A stretch of 64,000 nucleotides of DNA from Variovorax sp. PAMC28562 (GCF_014303735.1 NZ_CP060296.1:2429501-2493500), one strand, 5' to 3'; numbered from the stretch's first letter, positions 36,795 to 46,976 are shown. Notes: generated from the letters alone by a model not told the origin. A program made the numbers and translations.

Positions 36795-38234
36795 TCACCC
36801 CATGAAGCCGAGATTGCGCGTGCTGTAGTTCTTCAGGTTGGGAAGCACAGAAATCTGGTCGCTCGGCGACACGCCGAACCAGTTGGCTAGAGTGGCTCCG
36901 AACTGGTCGACGCCGGTGGTCGGCACCAGCCGACCTTGCCCCACGTCGTCGGGCCCGTCGTTGGCCAGCGTGGGCGCGGCGCCGATAAACGACTTGCCCT
37001 TAACGGCATCGCCCATGACGAACTGCACGCCGCCCCAGCCGTGGTCGGAGCCGCTCGAATTGCTGTTGAGCGTGCGGCCGAAGTCCGACGCGGTGAACGT
37101 CGTGACTTGCTGCGAGACACCCAGGTCTTTGGTCGCCTGGTAGAAGGCCGACATGGCGTTGGCCACACCCGCGAGCAGCAAGGCGTGCGTGCCACCGGCA
37201 CCGCCCAGGCCATCGTGGTTGTCGAAGCCCCCCATCGAGACGAAGAACACCTGCCGCTTGGCGCCGAGCGTGCTGCTGACGGAAATCATTTTGGCGACGA
37301 GCTTCAACTGATCGGCCAGCGAGTTGCCTGCGGGAAAAGTCGTCGCGACATTGGCACCGGCGAGTGCGCTGCTGAGCTCGTCGTTCGCGGTGAGCGCGCG
37401 ACGTGACACCGCGGCGTAGCTGTTCTCCAGCAACTGGGTACGCGTGTTCATCATCAAGCCGTTGAGCGCGGTCGAGCAAGCGGCTGATCCGAACATCGCC
37501 GACTTGATGCCAGCGACCGCGACTGGTCCGCTCGAAGCCACCTGGTATTGCGACATCTGGTTGCCCGACAGGTACACCGCGTTGCCAGCCACCGACACGC
37601 AGGTGAAGGTCGCGTTGCCGTTGCCGCCGGCCAGCAGGTCGCCCATGCGCCCGCCCCAACCCGACGATGCACCCTCGGGCGCCGAGGCCTGCCAGTACGA
37701 GGATTGATCGTTGTGCGAGAAGAGCTTGGGTGGCAGCGGAACCGAGCGCGCGTTGTACTGCGCCTTGGTCGTCGGCTGCACCAGCGTGCCTACGTTGAGC
37801 GCGATCGAAAGGGCACCTGTGTTGAAGATCGGCAGCAGCGGTGCGAGCGTCGGCGCCAGTGCGTACTGGCGGCCGTTTGGCAAGGCGATGGCAGGTGCGA
37901 GTACGGTCGACGCCAGCAGGTCGCGGCCGATCGCGATGTTGCTGCGCAGGCTGTTGTACATGTTGTAAGTGGGCTGGTCATAGGCGACCAGTGTGTTGGC
38001 GTAGTCGTTGCCGCCATACAGAAAAATGCAGACGAGTGCCTTGTAGTCGCCGGCCGTGGCGGCTGCCGCCTCGCCCATGGCAGCCAGGCTGAGCGCCCAT
38101 GGCGTGGCCGACGCCGCAATCGACAGCGCGCCGGTGCGACGCAAAAATTCACGGCGCGATGCGTTGTCGGGCTGGACGCCAGGGAAGTGAGCCGACGAAG
38201 GAGGGCGGCCGGATCGAAAAGAAGAATCTGTCAT
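36795..38234 (-). CDS. DUF1501 protein with Tat signal
   Basis: A 479-aa DUF1501 protein (alkaline-phosphatase/sulfatase-like fold). The N-terminus has a twin-arginine motif SRREFLRRTGALSIAASA and a cleavable hydrophobic stretch ending near AAAATAG, so it is exported folded. Core motifs are LVCIFLYGGNDYANTLVAYD, SHNDQSSYWQ, SMGGFDNHDGLG and NSNSSGSDHGWGG, which carry Asp/His metal candidates. It follows the DUF1800 gene by 8 bases; the two families almost always occur together. The enzymatic role is not established. Confidence 0.9.
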   Translation of the reverse strand: MTDSSFRSGRPPSSAHFPGVQPDNASRREFLRRTGALSIAASATPWALSLAAMGEAAAATAGDYKALVCIFLYGGNDYANTLVAYDQPTYNMYNSLRSNIAIGRDLLASTVLAPAIALPNGRQYALAPTLAPLLPIFNTGALSIALNVGTLVQPTTKAQYNARSVPLPPKLFSHNDQSSYWQASAPEGASSGWGGRMGDLLAGGNGNATFTCVSVAGNAVYLSGNQMSQYQVASSGPVAVAGIKSAMFGSAACSTALNGLMMNTRTQLLENSYAAVSRRALTANDELSSALAGANVATTFPAGNSLADQLKLVAKMISVSSTLGAKRQVFFVSMGGFDNHDGLGGAGGTHALLLAGVANAMSAFYQATKDLGVSQQVTTFTASDFGRTLNSNSSGSDHGWGGVQFVMGDAVKGKSFIGAAPTLANDGPDDVGQGRLVPTTGVDQFGATLANWFGVSPSDQISVLPNLKNYSTRNLGFMG

Positions 38235-38242
38235 GCGGCGCG

Positions 38243-40114
38243 TTATTTCTGGACGATGTATTCGGGGGATGCCAGCACGAGCGTGAGGGCGGCATAGACG
38301 CGGTTCAGCTTGCCGGTGTCGTTGTCGGCCGAGATCGTGTCGACGGCAGCCTTGAGCGTGGCCAGCGTGGCAGCAGACAGCTCGCCGCCCGCTAGCACCA
38401 GGTTGATTTCGTCGAGCAACGCCCCTGAATTGGCGGCAATGGCGGTCAGCGTGCCGTAGTTGGGTTTGAGGTCAGTGAGGATCTGGCCGGAGACCGCGCG
38501 CTGCATGAAATTGACGTAGCCCGACACCGTCGACTCGTTGGTGATTTGGAACTCCGGCCCGTTGAGGTTGTATTTGCCGAGGTCGCTGTTGGTCGGCACG
38601 TAGCCTGGCCTGAAAAAGTTGAAGACGGATGGGGAATGCATCGGGCTCTGGCCGAGGCCGTCGGCCGCGCTCGACAGGTCGCCGATGTTCCACGCTCCGC
38701 TCGCCGAAGTTGCGGCCCAGCCGCGCGCCCAATTCAGGAATCGCACGACCGGCTCGCGCAGCTTGCCGAACGCGATCGTCGTACTGATGAACGGATTGCG
38801 TGCCTCGTCGTCCAGGAGGATCTGACGAATCACCGCCTTCATGTCGCCGCGAACGCCGCTGCCGTTGTTGATGAAGGCATTGGCGACGCGGTTCACATAG
38901 GCCGGGCTCGGGTTGCTCGTGACCAGACGCTGAATGAGCTGGCGGCAGACAAAAGGCGGCATGTTCGGGTGATTGAAAAGCGTGTCGAGCGCGCGGTTCA
39001 GGCTGTCGAGGGCGCCAGCCAGCGTCTTGGGGCCCGCCGGGATCGTCGTTCCAAGGAATGTCTTCGCGCCTTCCTCAAAAAGCGAGTTCACCTGCACCAT
39101 CGGCCGGGTGAAGGCCACCGGTGTTTCCGTCCCGCTGCTGGTGTCGTTGAACCAGCCGGTGAACACACGGGCCAGCCCGCTGACGTCGGCCTGCGAATAG
39201 GTTTCGACCGGAGCGCCGTTGACCAGCACTTGCGTGCCGTCGTTGTTGAGCTTGTACAAACCTATGGTGAACAGCTGCATGATTTCACGCGCGTAGTTCT
39301 CGTCGGGTTCACTTCCTGTCGCCGGGTCGCCCAACTGGTTCCCTACATAGGTCAGATACGTGCCCATGGCCGCGCTGCGCGACACGTCGTACAACAGGGT
39401 GCGGTAGTTGCCGAACGCGTTGCCCTCCAGCACGTCCAGAAAGTAGCCCACCGAAAACTGTGGGTAGTAGGCGTTGAGGCCGTCGATGGACACGACGAAT
39501 ATCTCGCACAGCGCCAGAGTGATGCGTTGCCGCAGCAGGTCGGGACTCGAGATGAACTTGCGCCATACCGTGTTGTCGAGGCCGTCCGCGTGTCCGAGAT
39601 AGGCGGTTGACCCGTAGCCTTGGGACGAGAGCCAGTCGACGTTAGTCTGGCTGCGGGGCAGGGCGAACTGTGCATCGATCCAGGCCGAATAGCTCATCGC
39701 CTGCATCGCGGTGATCTGCGCCTTGGTGGCGCCCGGCGAGGCCTGCGAGAGGAAACGCGCCGCATCTTTGTTATTTGCGGGTGTGGTGTACGTGGTGGTC
39801 GCCGCACCTGCGACGATCGGCGAGTCGGGAATCGTGACACCCATGGTGGGTTGCGCGGCATCCGCGGTTTTCGTTGTAGTGCTGGGGGCGGCCAGGCCGG
39901 CAAAGCTGCCGCCGCCACCTCCACCCCCGCCGCCGCCCCCGCAAGCCGTCAACAACGCAGCAGCGCCCGCAGAAAGGGCGGCAATCGCGGCAATATCCTT
40001 GATTTCATCGATGGGCGAAGCCGGAGGAGCCGGCGTAACGGTCCCCTGATGAATTGACTGACTGGGCCCACTCTTTGCCTCGAACGGCGCCTCGAGGCAT
40101 TGAAGTTCTCTCAT
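38243..40114 (-). CDS. DUF1800 lipoprotein
   Basis: A 623-aa DUF1800 protein, first of the DUF1800-DUF1501 pair. A hydrophobic stretch ending ALLTAC is a lipobox, with Cys near residue 58 followed by eleven glycines, typical of betaproteobacterial lipoproteins. The 57 residues before it are unusually long, and a shorter start could exist, but no better in-frame start is evident. The body has RFLSQASPGATKAQI, DENYAREIMQLFTIGL, RQLIQRLVTSNPSP and HSPSVFNFFRPGY, all DUF1800 hallmarks. It is presumably exported and works with the Tat-exported partner. The biochemical role is unknown. Confidence 0.88.
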   Translation of the reverse strand: MRELQCLEAPFEAKSGPSQSIHQGTVTPAPPASPIDEIKDIAAIAALSAGAAALLTACGGGGGGGGGGGSFAGLAAPSTTTKTADAAQPTMGVTIPDSPIVAGAATTTYTTPANNKDAARFLSQASPGATKAQITAMQAMSYSAWIDAQFALPRSQTNVDWLSSQGYGSTAYLGHADGLDNTVWRKFISSPDLLRQRITLALCEIFVVSIDGLNAYYPQFSVGYFLDVLEGNAFGNYRTLLYDVSRSAAMGTYLTYVGNQLGDPATGSEPDENYAREIMQLFTIGLYKLNNDGTQVLVNGAPVETYSQADVSGLARVFTGWFNDTSSGTETPVAFTRPMVQVNSLFEEGAKTFLGTTIPAGPKTLAGALDSLNRALDTLFNHPNMPPFVCRQLIQRLVTSNPSPAYVNRVANAFINNGSGVRGDMKAVIRQILLDDEARNPFISTTIAFGKLREPVVRFLNWARGWAATSASGAWNIGDLSSAADGLGQSPMHSPSVFNFFRPGYVPTNSDLGKYNLNGPEFQITNESTVSGYVNFMQRAVSGQILTDLKPNYGTLTAIAANSGALLDEINLVLAGGELSAATLATLKAAVDTISADNDTGKLNRVYAALTLVLASPEYIVQK

Positions 40115-40264
40115 GTATTCGTCAACTTTTTGGTGAAAAACAAGCGGATTTTAAGAACCGTTATGCGTTTCTAATCCAAAACTGTGTAACGCGCAGTGTT
40201 TTTTCCTACACCTTTCTTGGTGAGTGTCCTACAGAAAACGCGAGAGACGTTACCTTCTGAAACC

Positions 40265-40831
40265 TCAACGCCAACCCCCGCGATGCCATCCCCCGCCGCC
40301 GCCCCAGCCTCGTGAATAGCCGAGGTTGAGCGAAAGGCCGATCGGTGATGCGTAGTACGGCTGTGGGTATGCGTAGCCGGGCTGTACGTACATCGGGGCA
40401 GGATAAGTAGCGGCATAACCGGGTTGCACGTAAACCGGAGCCGGGTAGGCGGTCTGATACACGGGAGCGCCGCCACTGCCGGACACAACGACGCCTGGCT
40501 CCGGCGTCACGTTTTGCCAGGCAGCAGGATCACTTGCGCGCTGACCGCTTTCCGCCGGTTCGATTTGCGATGACAGCACCGGGCTGGTCGTTACCCCCAT
40601 CGCGCTGATCTGAATCGGCATCGTGCGGCCGGGCGCCATGTCGGTACGCGTCGTGTAGCGGCGGCCAGCGTACTCGTACGTGACGTTGTAGCCGCCGTCT
40701 GCGAGTTGGGTGCTGGAAACCACACGCGCCTGCTCGATGTGCGATGCCGGCTGCGCATGCACAAGCGGTGCGCCCGAGCCGAGCGCCGCCAACAGGGTGA
40801 GAACTGCGATGTTGCGAGTTGAGATAACCAT
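40265..40831 (-). CDS. Exported Tyr/Pro/Gly-rich protein of unknown function
   Basis: A 188-aa protein with a signal peptide (RNIAVLTLLAALGSGAPLVHAQ, cleaved near residue 26) and ATG at 40831 with AGGAG upstream. A central domain has ARVVSSTQLADGGYNVTYEY and GRRYTTRTDMAPGRTMPIQ. The C-terminal third repeats PVYVQPGYA/PMYVQPGYA units and ends in a Gly/Trp/Arg/His cluster. Similar small envelope proteins are common in Burkholderiales but uncharacterised. The 150 bases toward the DUF1800 start hold only AT-richer sequence, likely promoter and terminator. Confidence 0.78.
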   Translation of the reverse strand: MVISTRNIAVLTLLAALGSGAPLVHAQPASHIEQARVVSSTQLADGGYNVTYEYAGRRYTTRTDMAPGRTMPIQISAMGVTTSPVLSSQIEPAESGQRASDPAAWQNVTPEPGVVVSGSGGAPVYQTAYPAPVYVQPGYAATYPAPMYVQPGYAYPQPYYASPIGLSLNLGYSRGWGGGGGWHRGGWR

Positions 40832-40948
40832 TTTTTTACTCCTGATGGCGAGGGCCTTCCCCGCGTTGAACTTGTTGGATGCGATTGTCGGCGTCAGGTT
40901 CAGTGCCCGCCGGTCGGCCACGTTCGCCTTTACCTGACGTTATTGAAT

Positions 40949-41317
40949 CTACTTGGGCAGTTGCGATGCTTCTTGCTGCCATTGCCCAGCGTCGAACCCC
41001 ACGGTGGTGGCGCCGTTCGTGCCTTCCCATGCGACTACCGGCCGCTTGATCAGGCTGGGATTCGCAAGCAGTACCGCCTTGGCCGACGCCGCATCGACCA
41101 CCAAAGCGCGAGCCGCGTCGTCCAGCCGTCGCCAGGTGGTGCCGCGACGGTTGACCAGCGTTTCCCATCCTGGATCGTCGAGCCACTGGTCCAGCAGCAC
41201 TTCAGGCACGCCGTCCTTCTTGAAATCGTGAAAGCGGCAGGCAAGGCCTTTGTCGGCCAGCCAGGCTCTGGCGCGTTTGACGGTGTCGCAATTGGGGATG
41301 CCGAAGAGGGTGATCAT
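40949..41317 (-). CDS. ArsC/Spx-family thioredoxin-like protein (YffB type)
   Basis: A 122-aa protein of the ArsC/YffB family. It begins MITLFGIPNCDTVKRARAWL with a single active-site Cys (CDT instead of the CXXC of thioredoxins), then FHDFKKDGV, NRRGTTWRRL and LIKRPVVAWEG (conserved RPV). YffB-type proteins are related to arsenate reductase but usually lack demonstrated arsenate activity; glutathione-dependent thiol chemistry is suspected. The start at 41317 matches the family; upstream in-frame codons overlap the divergent folC promoter. Confidence 0.88.
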   Translation of the reverse strand: MITLFGIPNCDTVKRARAWLADKGLACRFHDFKKDGVPEVLLDQWLDDPGWETLVNRRGTTWRRLDDAARALVVDAASAKAVLLANPSLIKRPVVAWEGTNGATTVGFDAGQWQQEASQLPK

Positions 41318-41366
41318 TTGCTGCGAATGATGCCGCTCCGGCGCGTCGGCGACAATCCATGGCTCC

Positions 41367-42671
41367 ATGGAAACCCTCGCCGATTGGCTCGCACACGCCG
41401 AGCGCCTGCACGCAAAGAACATCGATCTTGGCCTGGACCGCGTGCGCCGCGTCGCCGCGCGCATGGGTCTGAAGTTCGATTGCCCCGTCATCACCGTCGC
41501 CGGCACCAATGGCAAGGGCTCGACCTGCGCCATGCTCGAATCGATCCTGACGCACGCCGGCTATCGCACCGCGGTTTACACGTCACCGCATCTCGTGCAT
41601 TTCGAGGAGCGATTGCGGCTGGCGGGCGAGCAGGTCGAAGCCGCCAAACTGTTGCCGCATTTCGCCGCAGTCGAAACGGCGCGGGAAGAAATCAGCCTCA
41701 CATACTTTGAGCTCACCACGCTGGCGCTGATGCGGTGTGCCGCAGCTGAAAAGCCGGATATCGTCATCCTCGAGGTCGGTCTCGGCGGTCGTCTCGATGC
41801 GGTCAACATCATCGACGCCGACTGTTCGGTCATCACCAGCATCGATCTCGATCACATGGATTTCCTGGGTTCCGATCGGGAGAGCATCGGTTTCGAAAAG
41901 GCCGGCATCCTGCGCACCGGAAAGCCGGCCGTCGTGAGCGATCCGATGCCGCCGCAGAGCGTGATCGATCACGCCGAAGCGATCGGCGCCGACCTTTGGT
42001 TATTCGGCCGCGACTTCAATGTCTCTGGCGATCCTCAACAGTGGGGCTGGTCGGGTCGCGGCCGCCGCTACAGCGGCATGGCATACCCGGCCCTGCGCGG
42101 CGCCAACCAGTTGATCAATGCGGCAGGCGCTCTCGCCGCACTCGAAGCGGTGCGGCCCTTGTTGCCGATCACGGCGCAGGCCGTGCGAACCGGCCTCGCG
42201 ATGGTCGACTTGCCGGGCCGCTTTCAGATCGTGCCGGGCCAGCCCTCGCTGGTACTCGATGTGGCGCACAACCCGCATGCCGTCGCGGCGCTGGCCGAGA
42301 ACCTCGACGCGATGGGTTTCTTTCCGACCACGCATGCCGTTTTCGGCGTAATGGTGGACAAAGACCTGGCAGCGATGTTCGCGCGCATCGGGCCGCTGAT
42401 CGACCGCTGGTACTTCACGGACCTACCGACACCTCGCGCCGCCAAAGCAGTCGACATGATGGCACTCTGGCAAGCACAAAACACCCGTACCGACGTCGCG
42501 GCCACGGTGCATGCGGCACCGCTCGAAGCGCTCCAGGCGGCCATCGATCGCGCGGACCCCGCTGATAGAATCGTGGTCTTCGGATCGTTCTTCACAGTGG
42601 GCGGCGTGCTGGTGAACGGAACACCTCGTCTGCAAGCCAAACACCTGTTGTCAAGCGCCCGATCGGCCTAA
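41367..42671 (+). CDS. folC: Folylpolyglutamate/dihydrofolate synthase
   Basis: A 434-aa FolC, which adds glutamate to dihydropteroate/folates using ATP. It has the P-loop ITVAGTNGKGSTCAMLESIL near residue 40, the omega-loop SPHLVHFEERLRL, LEVGLGGRLDAVN, ITSIDLDHMDFLG and VLDVAHNPHAVAAL. It heads the folC-SPOR-cvpA-purF-metZ series typical of betaproteobacteria. Confidence 0.95.
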   Translation: METLADWLAHAERLHAKNIDLGLDRVRRVAARMGLKFDCPVITVAGTNGKGSTCAMLESILTHAGYRTAVYTSPHLVHFEERLRLAGEQVEAAKLLPHFAAVETAREEISLTYFELTTLALMRCAAAEKPDIVILEVGLGGRLDAVNIIDADCSVITSIDLDHMDFLGSDRESIGFEKAGILRTGKPAVVSDPMPPQSVIDHAEAIGADLWLFGRDFNVSGDPQQWGWSGRGRRYSGMAYPALRGANQLINAAGALAALEAVRPLLPITAQAVRTGLAMVDLPGRFQIVPGQPSLVLDVAHNPHAVAALAENLDAMGFFPTTHAVFGVMVDKDLAAMFARIGPLIDRWYFTDLPTPRAAKAVDMMALWQAQNTRTDVAATVHAAPLEALQAAIDRADPADRIVVFGSFFTVGGVLVNGTPRLQAKHLLSSARSA

Positions 42672-42736
42672 GCCGACAGTGCAGTCCGCGGCGCATTTTT
42701 CTTTTCTTTCGCTGCACACATCAGGGACCGACTTTC

Positions 42737-43699
42737 ATGGCGTTTTTCAAGTTCCGCAACCGCGGTTCTCAAGGCAACGAAGGGCGCAGCGCCAGCGTCG
42801 CGTCACCGCCGGCCGAGAGCGTCGAAGCCATGCGCCGCCGGGCCCGGCATCGCTTGCTCGGCGCCGCGGTGCTGGTGCTGGTCGGTGTCATCGGTTTTCC
42901 GCTGCTATTCGACACGCAACCGCGGCCGGTTTCGGTAGATATTCCCATTGAAATTCCCGATCGCAACAAGGTCAAACCACTGACCGTGCCGACCACCCCG
43001 GCGCCTACGTCCGCTGCGCCGGACGGGGACGGCGGCAAAGGAAGTGCCAGCACACGCATCGCTGCCGCATCGTCATCGAGCGCCATGATCACAGAGGCCG
43101 CCGATGGCAACGAGATTTCGGCGAGCAAACCGGTGACGACTACGCCAGCTCCCAAGCCTGAGTCCAAGCCTGATTCCAAGCCCGAGGTGAAGGCCGAAGC
43201 CAAGCCCGAGCCGAAGCCAGAACCAAAGCCCGAGCACAAGCCGGAAGTCAAGCCCAAGCCTGAAGTGAAAGCTGAAGCCAAGTCGAAGCCTGAACCGAAG
43301 CCAGAGGCCAAAGCAGAGCCAAAACCCAAGCCGACGGAAGTGAAGGCGGCCTCCAGCGAGGACGGCGCCCGCGCCCGCGCCTTGCTCGAAGGCAAGGTGG
43401 CCAGCAGCGCCACTGCCACGACGGCCACCGCCGCTGCGACTTCCAAGTCGCCCGCGGCTTCCGACGAGACGGGCCGTTTCGTGGTCCAGGTCGGCGCCTT
43501 TGCAGATGCGTCCAAGGCACGCGAAGTTCGGCAAAAGCTCGAAAGCGCCGGTCTGAAAACTTATACCCATGTGGCCAAGACAGCCGACGGCGAACGCACG
43601 CGTGTGCGCATCGGCCCCTTCGCCACGCGCGCCGATGCCGATCGCGCAGCAAGCCGCGTCAAGAGCCTGTCGTTGGCGGCTTCGGTGCTCACGCTGTAA
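42737..43699 (+). CDS. SPOR-domain (DedD-like) cell-division protein
   Basis: A 320-aa protein: short cytoplasmic N-terminus, one transmembrane helix (LLGAAVLVLVGVIGFPLLF, residues about 38-57), a long Lys-Pro-Glu periplasmic linker with repeated KPEPKPE/KPEVK units (residues about 135-195), and a C-terminal SPOR domain (RFVVQVGAFADASKAREVRQ ... TRVRIGPFATRADADRA). SPOR domains bind denuded glycan strands at division septa. Position between folC and cvpA matches dedD. The linker repeats make its length likely variable among relatives. Confidence 0.92.
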   Translation: MAFFKFRNRGSQGNEGRSASVASPPAESVEAMRRRARHRLLGAAVLVLVGVIGFPLLFDTQPRPVSVDIPIEIPDRNKVKPLTVPTTPAPTSAAPDGDGGKGSASTRIAAASSSSAMITEAADGNEISASKPVTTTPAPKPESKPDSKPEVKAEAKPEPKPEPKPEHKPEVKPKPEVKAEAKSKPEPKPEAKAEPKPKPTEVKAASSEDGARARALLEGKVASSATATTATAAATSKSPAASDETGRFVVQVGAFADASKAREVRQKLESAGLKTYTHVAKTADGERTRVRIGPFATRADADRAASRVKSLSLAASVLTL

Positions 43700-43713
43700 T
43701 CGCCCACGCTGCA

Positions 43714-44199
43714 GTGGCCTTGCTCGACTGGATCGGTATTGCAGTGCTCGTGGTGTCGGTGTTGCTCGGCTTGATGCGCGGGCTGGTGTTCGAGGTGATT
43801 TCGCTGGCGGGCTGGATTGCCGCCTTCTTGTGCGCGCAGTGGTTTGCCGGGCCGGTGGCGGACTGGTTGCCGATTGGTGAGGCCGGTGCCGTGTGGCGCT
43901 ACCCGGTCGCCTTCGTGCTGGTGTTCATCGCGGTCGCTTTTGCTGTGGGGCTGGTGGCTTCATTGACGCGCCGGATGATCACCGCGGTGGGGTTGCGACC
44001 GGTGGACCGCACACTCGGCGCCGCTTTCGGTCTGGTGCGTGGCGCCGTCGCGTTGATGGTGGTGGCGGTGGTGGTTCATTTGTTGGCGTTGAGCGGCGGA
44101 GCCTTGTGGAAGGAGTCGCGCGGCGCCATTGTTCTTGATACGGCCTTGCAGGGCGTGAAGCCCGTTTTGCCGGAAAAGTTGGCCAGTTACCTTCCTTGA
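43714..44199 (+). CDS. cvpA: CvpA family membrane protein
   Basis: A 161-aa inner membrane protein with four helices, starting at a GTG at 43714 (VALLDWIGIAVLVVSVLLG). It has GLMRGLVFEVISLAGWIAAF, typical of CvpA, and RTLGAAFGLVRGAVALMVV. CvpA is linked to colicin V production and biofilm or bile tolerance; its biochemical role is unclear. It lies 13 bases before purF, as in E. coli. Confidence 0.93.
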   Translation: MALLDWIGIAVLVVSVLLGLMRGLVFEVISLAGWIAAFLCAQWFAGPVADWLPIGEAGAVWRYPVAFVLVFIAVAFAVGLVASLTRRMITAVGLRPVDRTLGAAFGLVRGAVALMVVAVVVHLLALSGGALWKESRGAIVLDTALQGVKPVLPEKLASYLP

Positions 44200-44212
44200 G
44201 AGGATTGTCTCC

Positions 44213-45715
44213 ATGTGCGGAATCGTCGGCGTTGTCAGCAACGCTCCTGTGAATCAATTGCTCTACGACGCCTTGCTGCTGCTGCAGCATCGCGGTCAGG
44301 ACGCAGCCGGCATCGTGACCTTGCTGGAGCGCAAGTTCTTCATGCACAAGGCCAAGGGCATGGTGAAAGACGTGTTTCGCACGCGCAACATGCGGGCCCT
44401 GCCCGGCAACATCGGCTTGGGCCAAGTGCGTTACCCGACCGCCGGCAACGCCTACAGCGAAGAAGAAGCGCAGCCGTTCTACGTGAACGCGCCCTTCGGC
44501 ATCGTGCTCGTGCACAACGGCAATCTGACCAACGCGCATGCGCTGCGGGCTGAACTTTTCTCGACCGATCACCGCCACACCAACACCGAGAGCGACTCTG
44601 AAGTGCTGCTCAACGTGCTCGCGCACGAACTCGAGCGCGCGACGCGCGGCGTGCCATTGCACTCCGAAGAAGTCTTCGCTTCCGTCACCAGCATGCAAAA
44701 ACGCCTACGCGGTTCGTATGCCGTGGTGTCGATGATCTCCGGACACGGCCTGCTGGCGTTCCGCGATCCGTACGGCATCCGCCCGTTGTGCATGGGACGC
44801 AACGCCGATGGCGTGATCATGGTGGCGAGCGAGTCGGTCGCGCTCGAAGGTTCGGGCTTCAAGTTCGAGCGCGACATCGCACCGGGCGAGGCGGTGTTCA
44901 TCGATCTGCAGGGCCAAGTGCATTCGCGCCAGTGTGCCGAGGCGGCGACCCTCAAGCCGTGTATTTTCGAGTTCGTCTACCTGGCGCGGCCCGATTCGAC
45001 ACTCGATGGCATTTCGGTCTACCAGGCGCGCCTGAACCTGGGCGAAGCGCTGGCCAAGCGCGTGGTGTCGACGGTGCCGCCGAGCCAGATCGACGTGATC
45101 ATCCCGATCCCGGAATCGAGCCGGCCGAGCGCCACGCAGCTGGCGCATCTGCTCGGCATTCCGTACCGCGAAGGCTTCGTCAAGAACCGCTACGTCGGTC
45201 GCACTTTCATCATGCCGGGGCAGGGCATCCGCAAGAAATCGGTCCGGCAAAAGCTCAACGTGATCGCCAGCGAATTCAAAGGGCGCAATGTGCTGCTGGT
45301 CGATGACTCGATCGTGCGCGGCACGACGAGTCGAGAGATCGTGCAGATGGCGCGCGACGCCGGCGCACGCAAGGTCTATCTGGCCAGCGCGGCACCGCCA
45401 GTGCGCTACCCCAACGTGTACGGCATCGACATGCCGACCAAGGACGAACTCGTCGCACACGACCGCACTATCGAAGAGATCCGCGAACTCATCGGCTGCG
45501 ATGCGTTGATCTATCAGGACGTGGATGCCATGAAGCGAGCCATCGGTTCGCTCAATCCCAAGCTCGACGGCTTCGATGCCTCGTGTTTCGACGGTGTGTA
45601 CGTCACCGGCGACATCGACACCGAGTCGATCAACCGCATGAACGGCAGCCGACCGCGGATGGAGGAGACGGAAGAAGACTCCTCGCGGCTCGCGTTACCG
45701 AATTTCTCTGAATAG
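44213..45715 (+). CDS. purF: Amidophosphoribosyltransferase
   Basis: A 500-aa PurF, first committed step of purine synthesis (PRPP + Gln to phosphoribosylamine). The N-terminal nucleophile Cys2 is in MCGIVGVVSN. The glutaminase domain has LGQVRYPTAG and VLVHNGNLTN; the PRTase domain has NVLLVDDSIVRGTTSREIVQ. Length and order are standard. Confidence 0.97.
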   Translation: MCGIVGVVSNAPVNQLLYDALLLLQHRGQDAAGIVTLLERKFFMHKAKGMVKDVFRTRNMRALPGNIGLGQVRYPTAGNAYSEEEAQPFYVNAPFGIVLVHNGNLTNAHALRAELFSTDHRHTNTESDSEVLLNVLAHELERATRGVPLHSEEVFASVTSMQKRLRGSYAVVSMISGHGLLAFRDPYGIRPLCMGRNADGVIMVASESVALEGSGFKFERDIAPGEAVFIDLQGQVHSRQCAEAATLKPCIFEFVYLARPDSTLDGISVYQARLNLGEALAKRVVSTVPPSQIDVIIPIPESSRPSATQLAHLLGIPYREGFVKNRYVGRTFIMPGQGIRKKSVRQKLNVIASEFKGRNVLLVDDSIVRGTTSREIVQMARDAGARKVYLASAAPPVRYPNVYGIDMPTKDELVAHDRTIEEIRELIGCDALIYQDVDAMKRAIGSLNPKLDGFDASCFDGVYVTGDIDTESINRMNGSRPRMEETEEDSSRLALPNFSE

Positions 45716-45750
45716 TGCTCCGAATAACCTGCGAAGAAGCGAAAGAATCC

Positions 45751-46968
45751 GTGACCGATCGATCCTTGCCACCCGGACTGCACCGCGACACGCTGGCCGT
45801 GCGCACCGCGTTGCCGCGCAGCCAGCACGGCGAAAACTCAGAAGCCTTGTTCCTCACCAGCGGCTTCGTGCAGCCCGATGCAGAAACATCGATGCGCCGG
45901 TTCGCCGGCACCGAAGACGGCTTCACCTACGGGCGCACGTCGAACCCGACGGTTACCAGCTTCGAGCAGCGGCTCGCAGCGCTGGAAGGCACCGAAGCGG
46001 CCATCGGCGCATCGACCGGCATGGGTGCGATCCTCATGATGTGCATGGGTCTGCTGAAGATGGGCGATCACGTGATCTGCTCGCGTTCGATGTTCGGTTC
46101 TACGCTCAATCTGTTCGCCAAAGAGTTCGCGAAGTTCGGCGTCGAAACCAGCTTCGTTTCGCAGACCGATGTGACCGAATGGCGTGACGCGTTGCGTCCC
46201 ACCACCAAGCTGCTGTTCGCCGAAACGCCGACCAATCCACTGACCGACGTGTGCGACATCCGCGCGCTCGCAGACCTTGCGCACAGCGTGGGCGCGTTGC
46301 TCGCGGTCGACAACTGCTTTTGTTCGCCAGCGTTGCAGCGGCCGACCGAGTTGGGTGCCGATCTGGTGATTCACTCGGGCACCAAGTACCTCGACGGCCA
46401 GGGCCGCGTCATGGCGGGCGCGATTTGCGGGCCCTCGCGGTTGATCGTCGATGTGTTCGGGCCGGTGGTGCGTACCGCAGGCATGGCGCTTGCGCCGTTC
46501 AATGCGTGGGTCGTTTTGAAGGGCCTGGAGACGCTCGGCATCCGCATGCAGGCGCAGTGCGCGAATGCTTTGGCTGTAGCCGAATGGCTCGAAACGCAGC
46601 CGGCTGTTTCGCGCGTCTACTACCCGGGCTTGAAGTCGCATCCGCAGCACGAGTTGGCGATGCGCCAGCAGTCGGGGCAAGGCGGCGCGGTGCTGTCGTT
46701 CGACGTGCACGGCGGCGATCCGGAAACGGCGCGTGCCAATGCATTCCATGTCATCAACAGCACGCGCGTCGTCAGCATCGCGACCAACCTCGGCGATACC
46801 AAGACGATCATCACGCACCCCGGCACGACCTCGCATGGTCGCCTGACCGAAGCGCAGCGCCAGGCGGCCGGCATCGGGCAGGGCTTGATCCGCCTCGCGG
46901 TCGGCCTCGACCATATCGATGACATCAAGACCGACCTGCTGCGCGGGTTCGACACACTCAGTACCTGA
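45751..46968 (+). CDS. metZ: O-succinylhomoserine sulfhydrylase (MetZ)
   Basis: A 405-aa PLP enzyme of the Cys/Met metabolism family that makes homocysteine from O-succinylhomoserine and sulfide. It has [35 protein letters not shown], the PLP Lys in [18 protein letters not shown] and [24 protein letters not shown] ending (here [20 protein letters not shown]). The GTG at 45751 ([19 protein letters not shown]) gives the usual N-terminus; an upstream in-frame start at 45715 overlaps the purF stop. Downstream of purF this is a conserved order. Confidence 0.92.
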   Translation: MTDRSLPPGLHRDTLAVRTALPRSQHGENSEALFLTSGFVQPDAETSMRRFAGTEDGFTYGRTSNPTVTSFEQRLAALEGTEAAIGASTGMGAILMMCMGLLKMGDHVICSRSMFGSTLNLFAKEFAKFGVETSFVSQTDVTEWRDALRPTTKLLFAETPTNPLTDVCDIRALADLAHSVGALLAVDNCFCSPALQRPTELGADLVIHSGTKYLDGQGRVMAGAICGPSRLIVDVFGPVVRTAGMALAPFNAWVVLKGLETLGIRMQAQCANALAVAEWLETQPAVSRVYYPGLKSHPQHELAMRQQSGQGGAVLSFDVHGGDPETARANAFHVINSTRVVSIATNLGDTKTIITHPGTTSHGRLTEAQRQAAGIGQGLIRLAVGLDHIDDIKTDLLRGFDTLST

Positions 46969-46976
46969 TCGCCTTC

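Noticed and set aside
39909..39938. Poly-Gly tract of the DUF1800 lipoprotein as phase-variable homopolymer
   Set aside because: The glycine codons are mixed (GGC, GGT, GGG, GGA), so there is no long single-base run, and a Gly run after a lipobox Cys is common in this group.
43141..43340. Lys-Pro-Glu repeats in the SPOR protein as a CRISPR- or mobile-type repeat
   Set aside because: Units are irregular codon repeats within a coding linker; normal for TonB/DedD-like periplasmic spacers.
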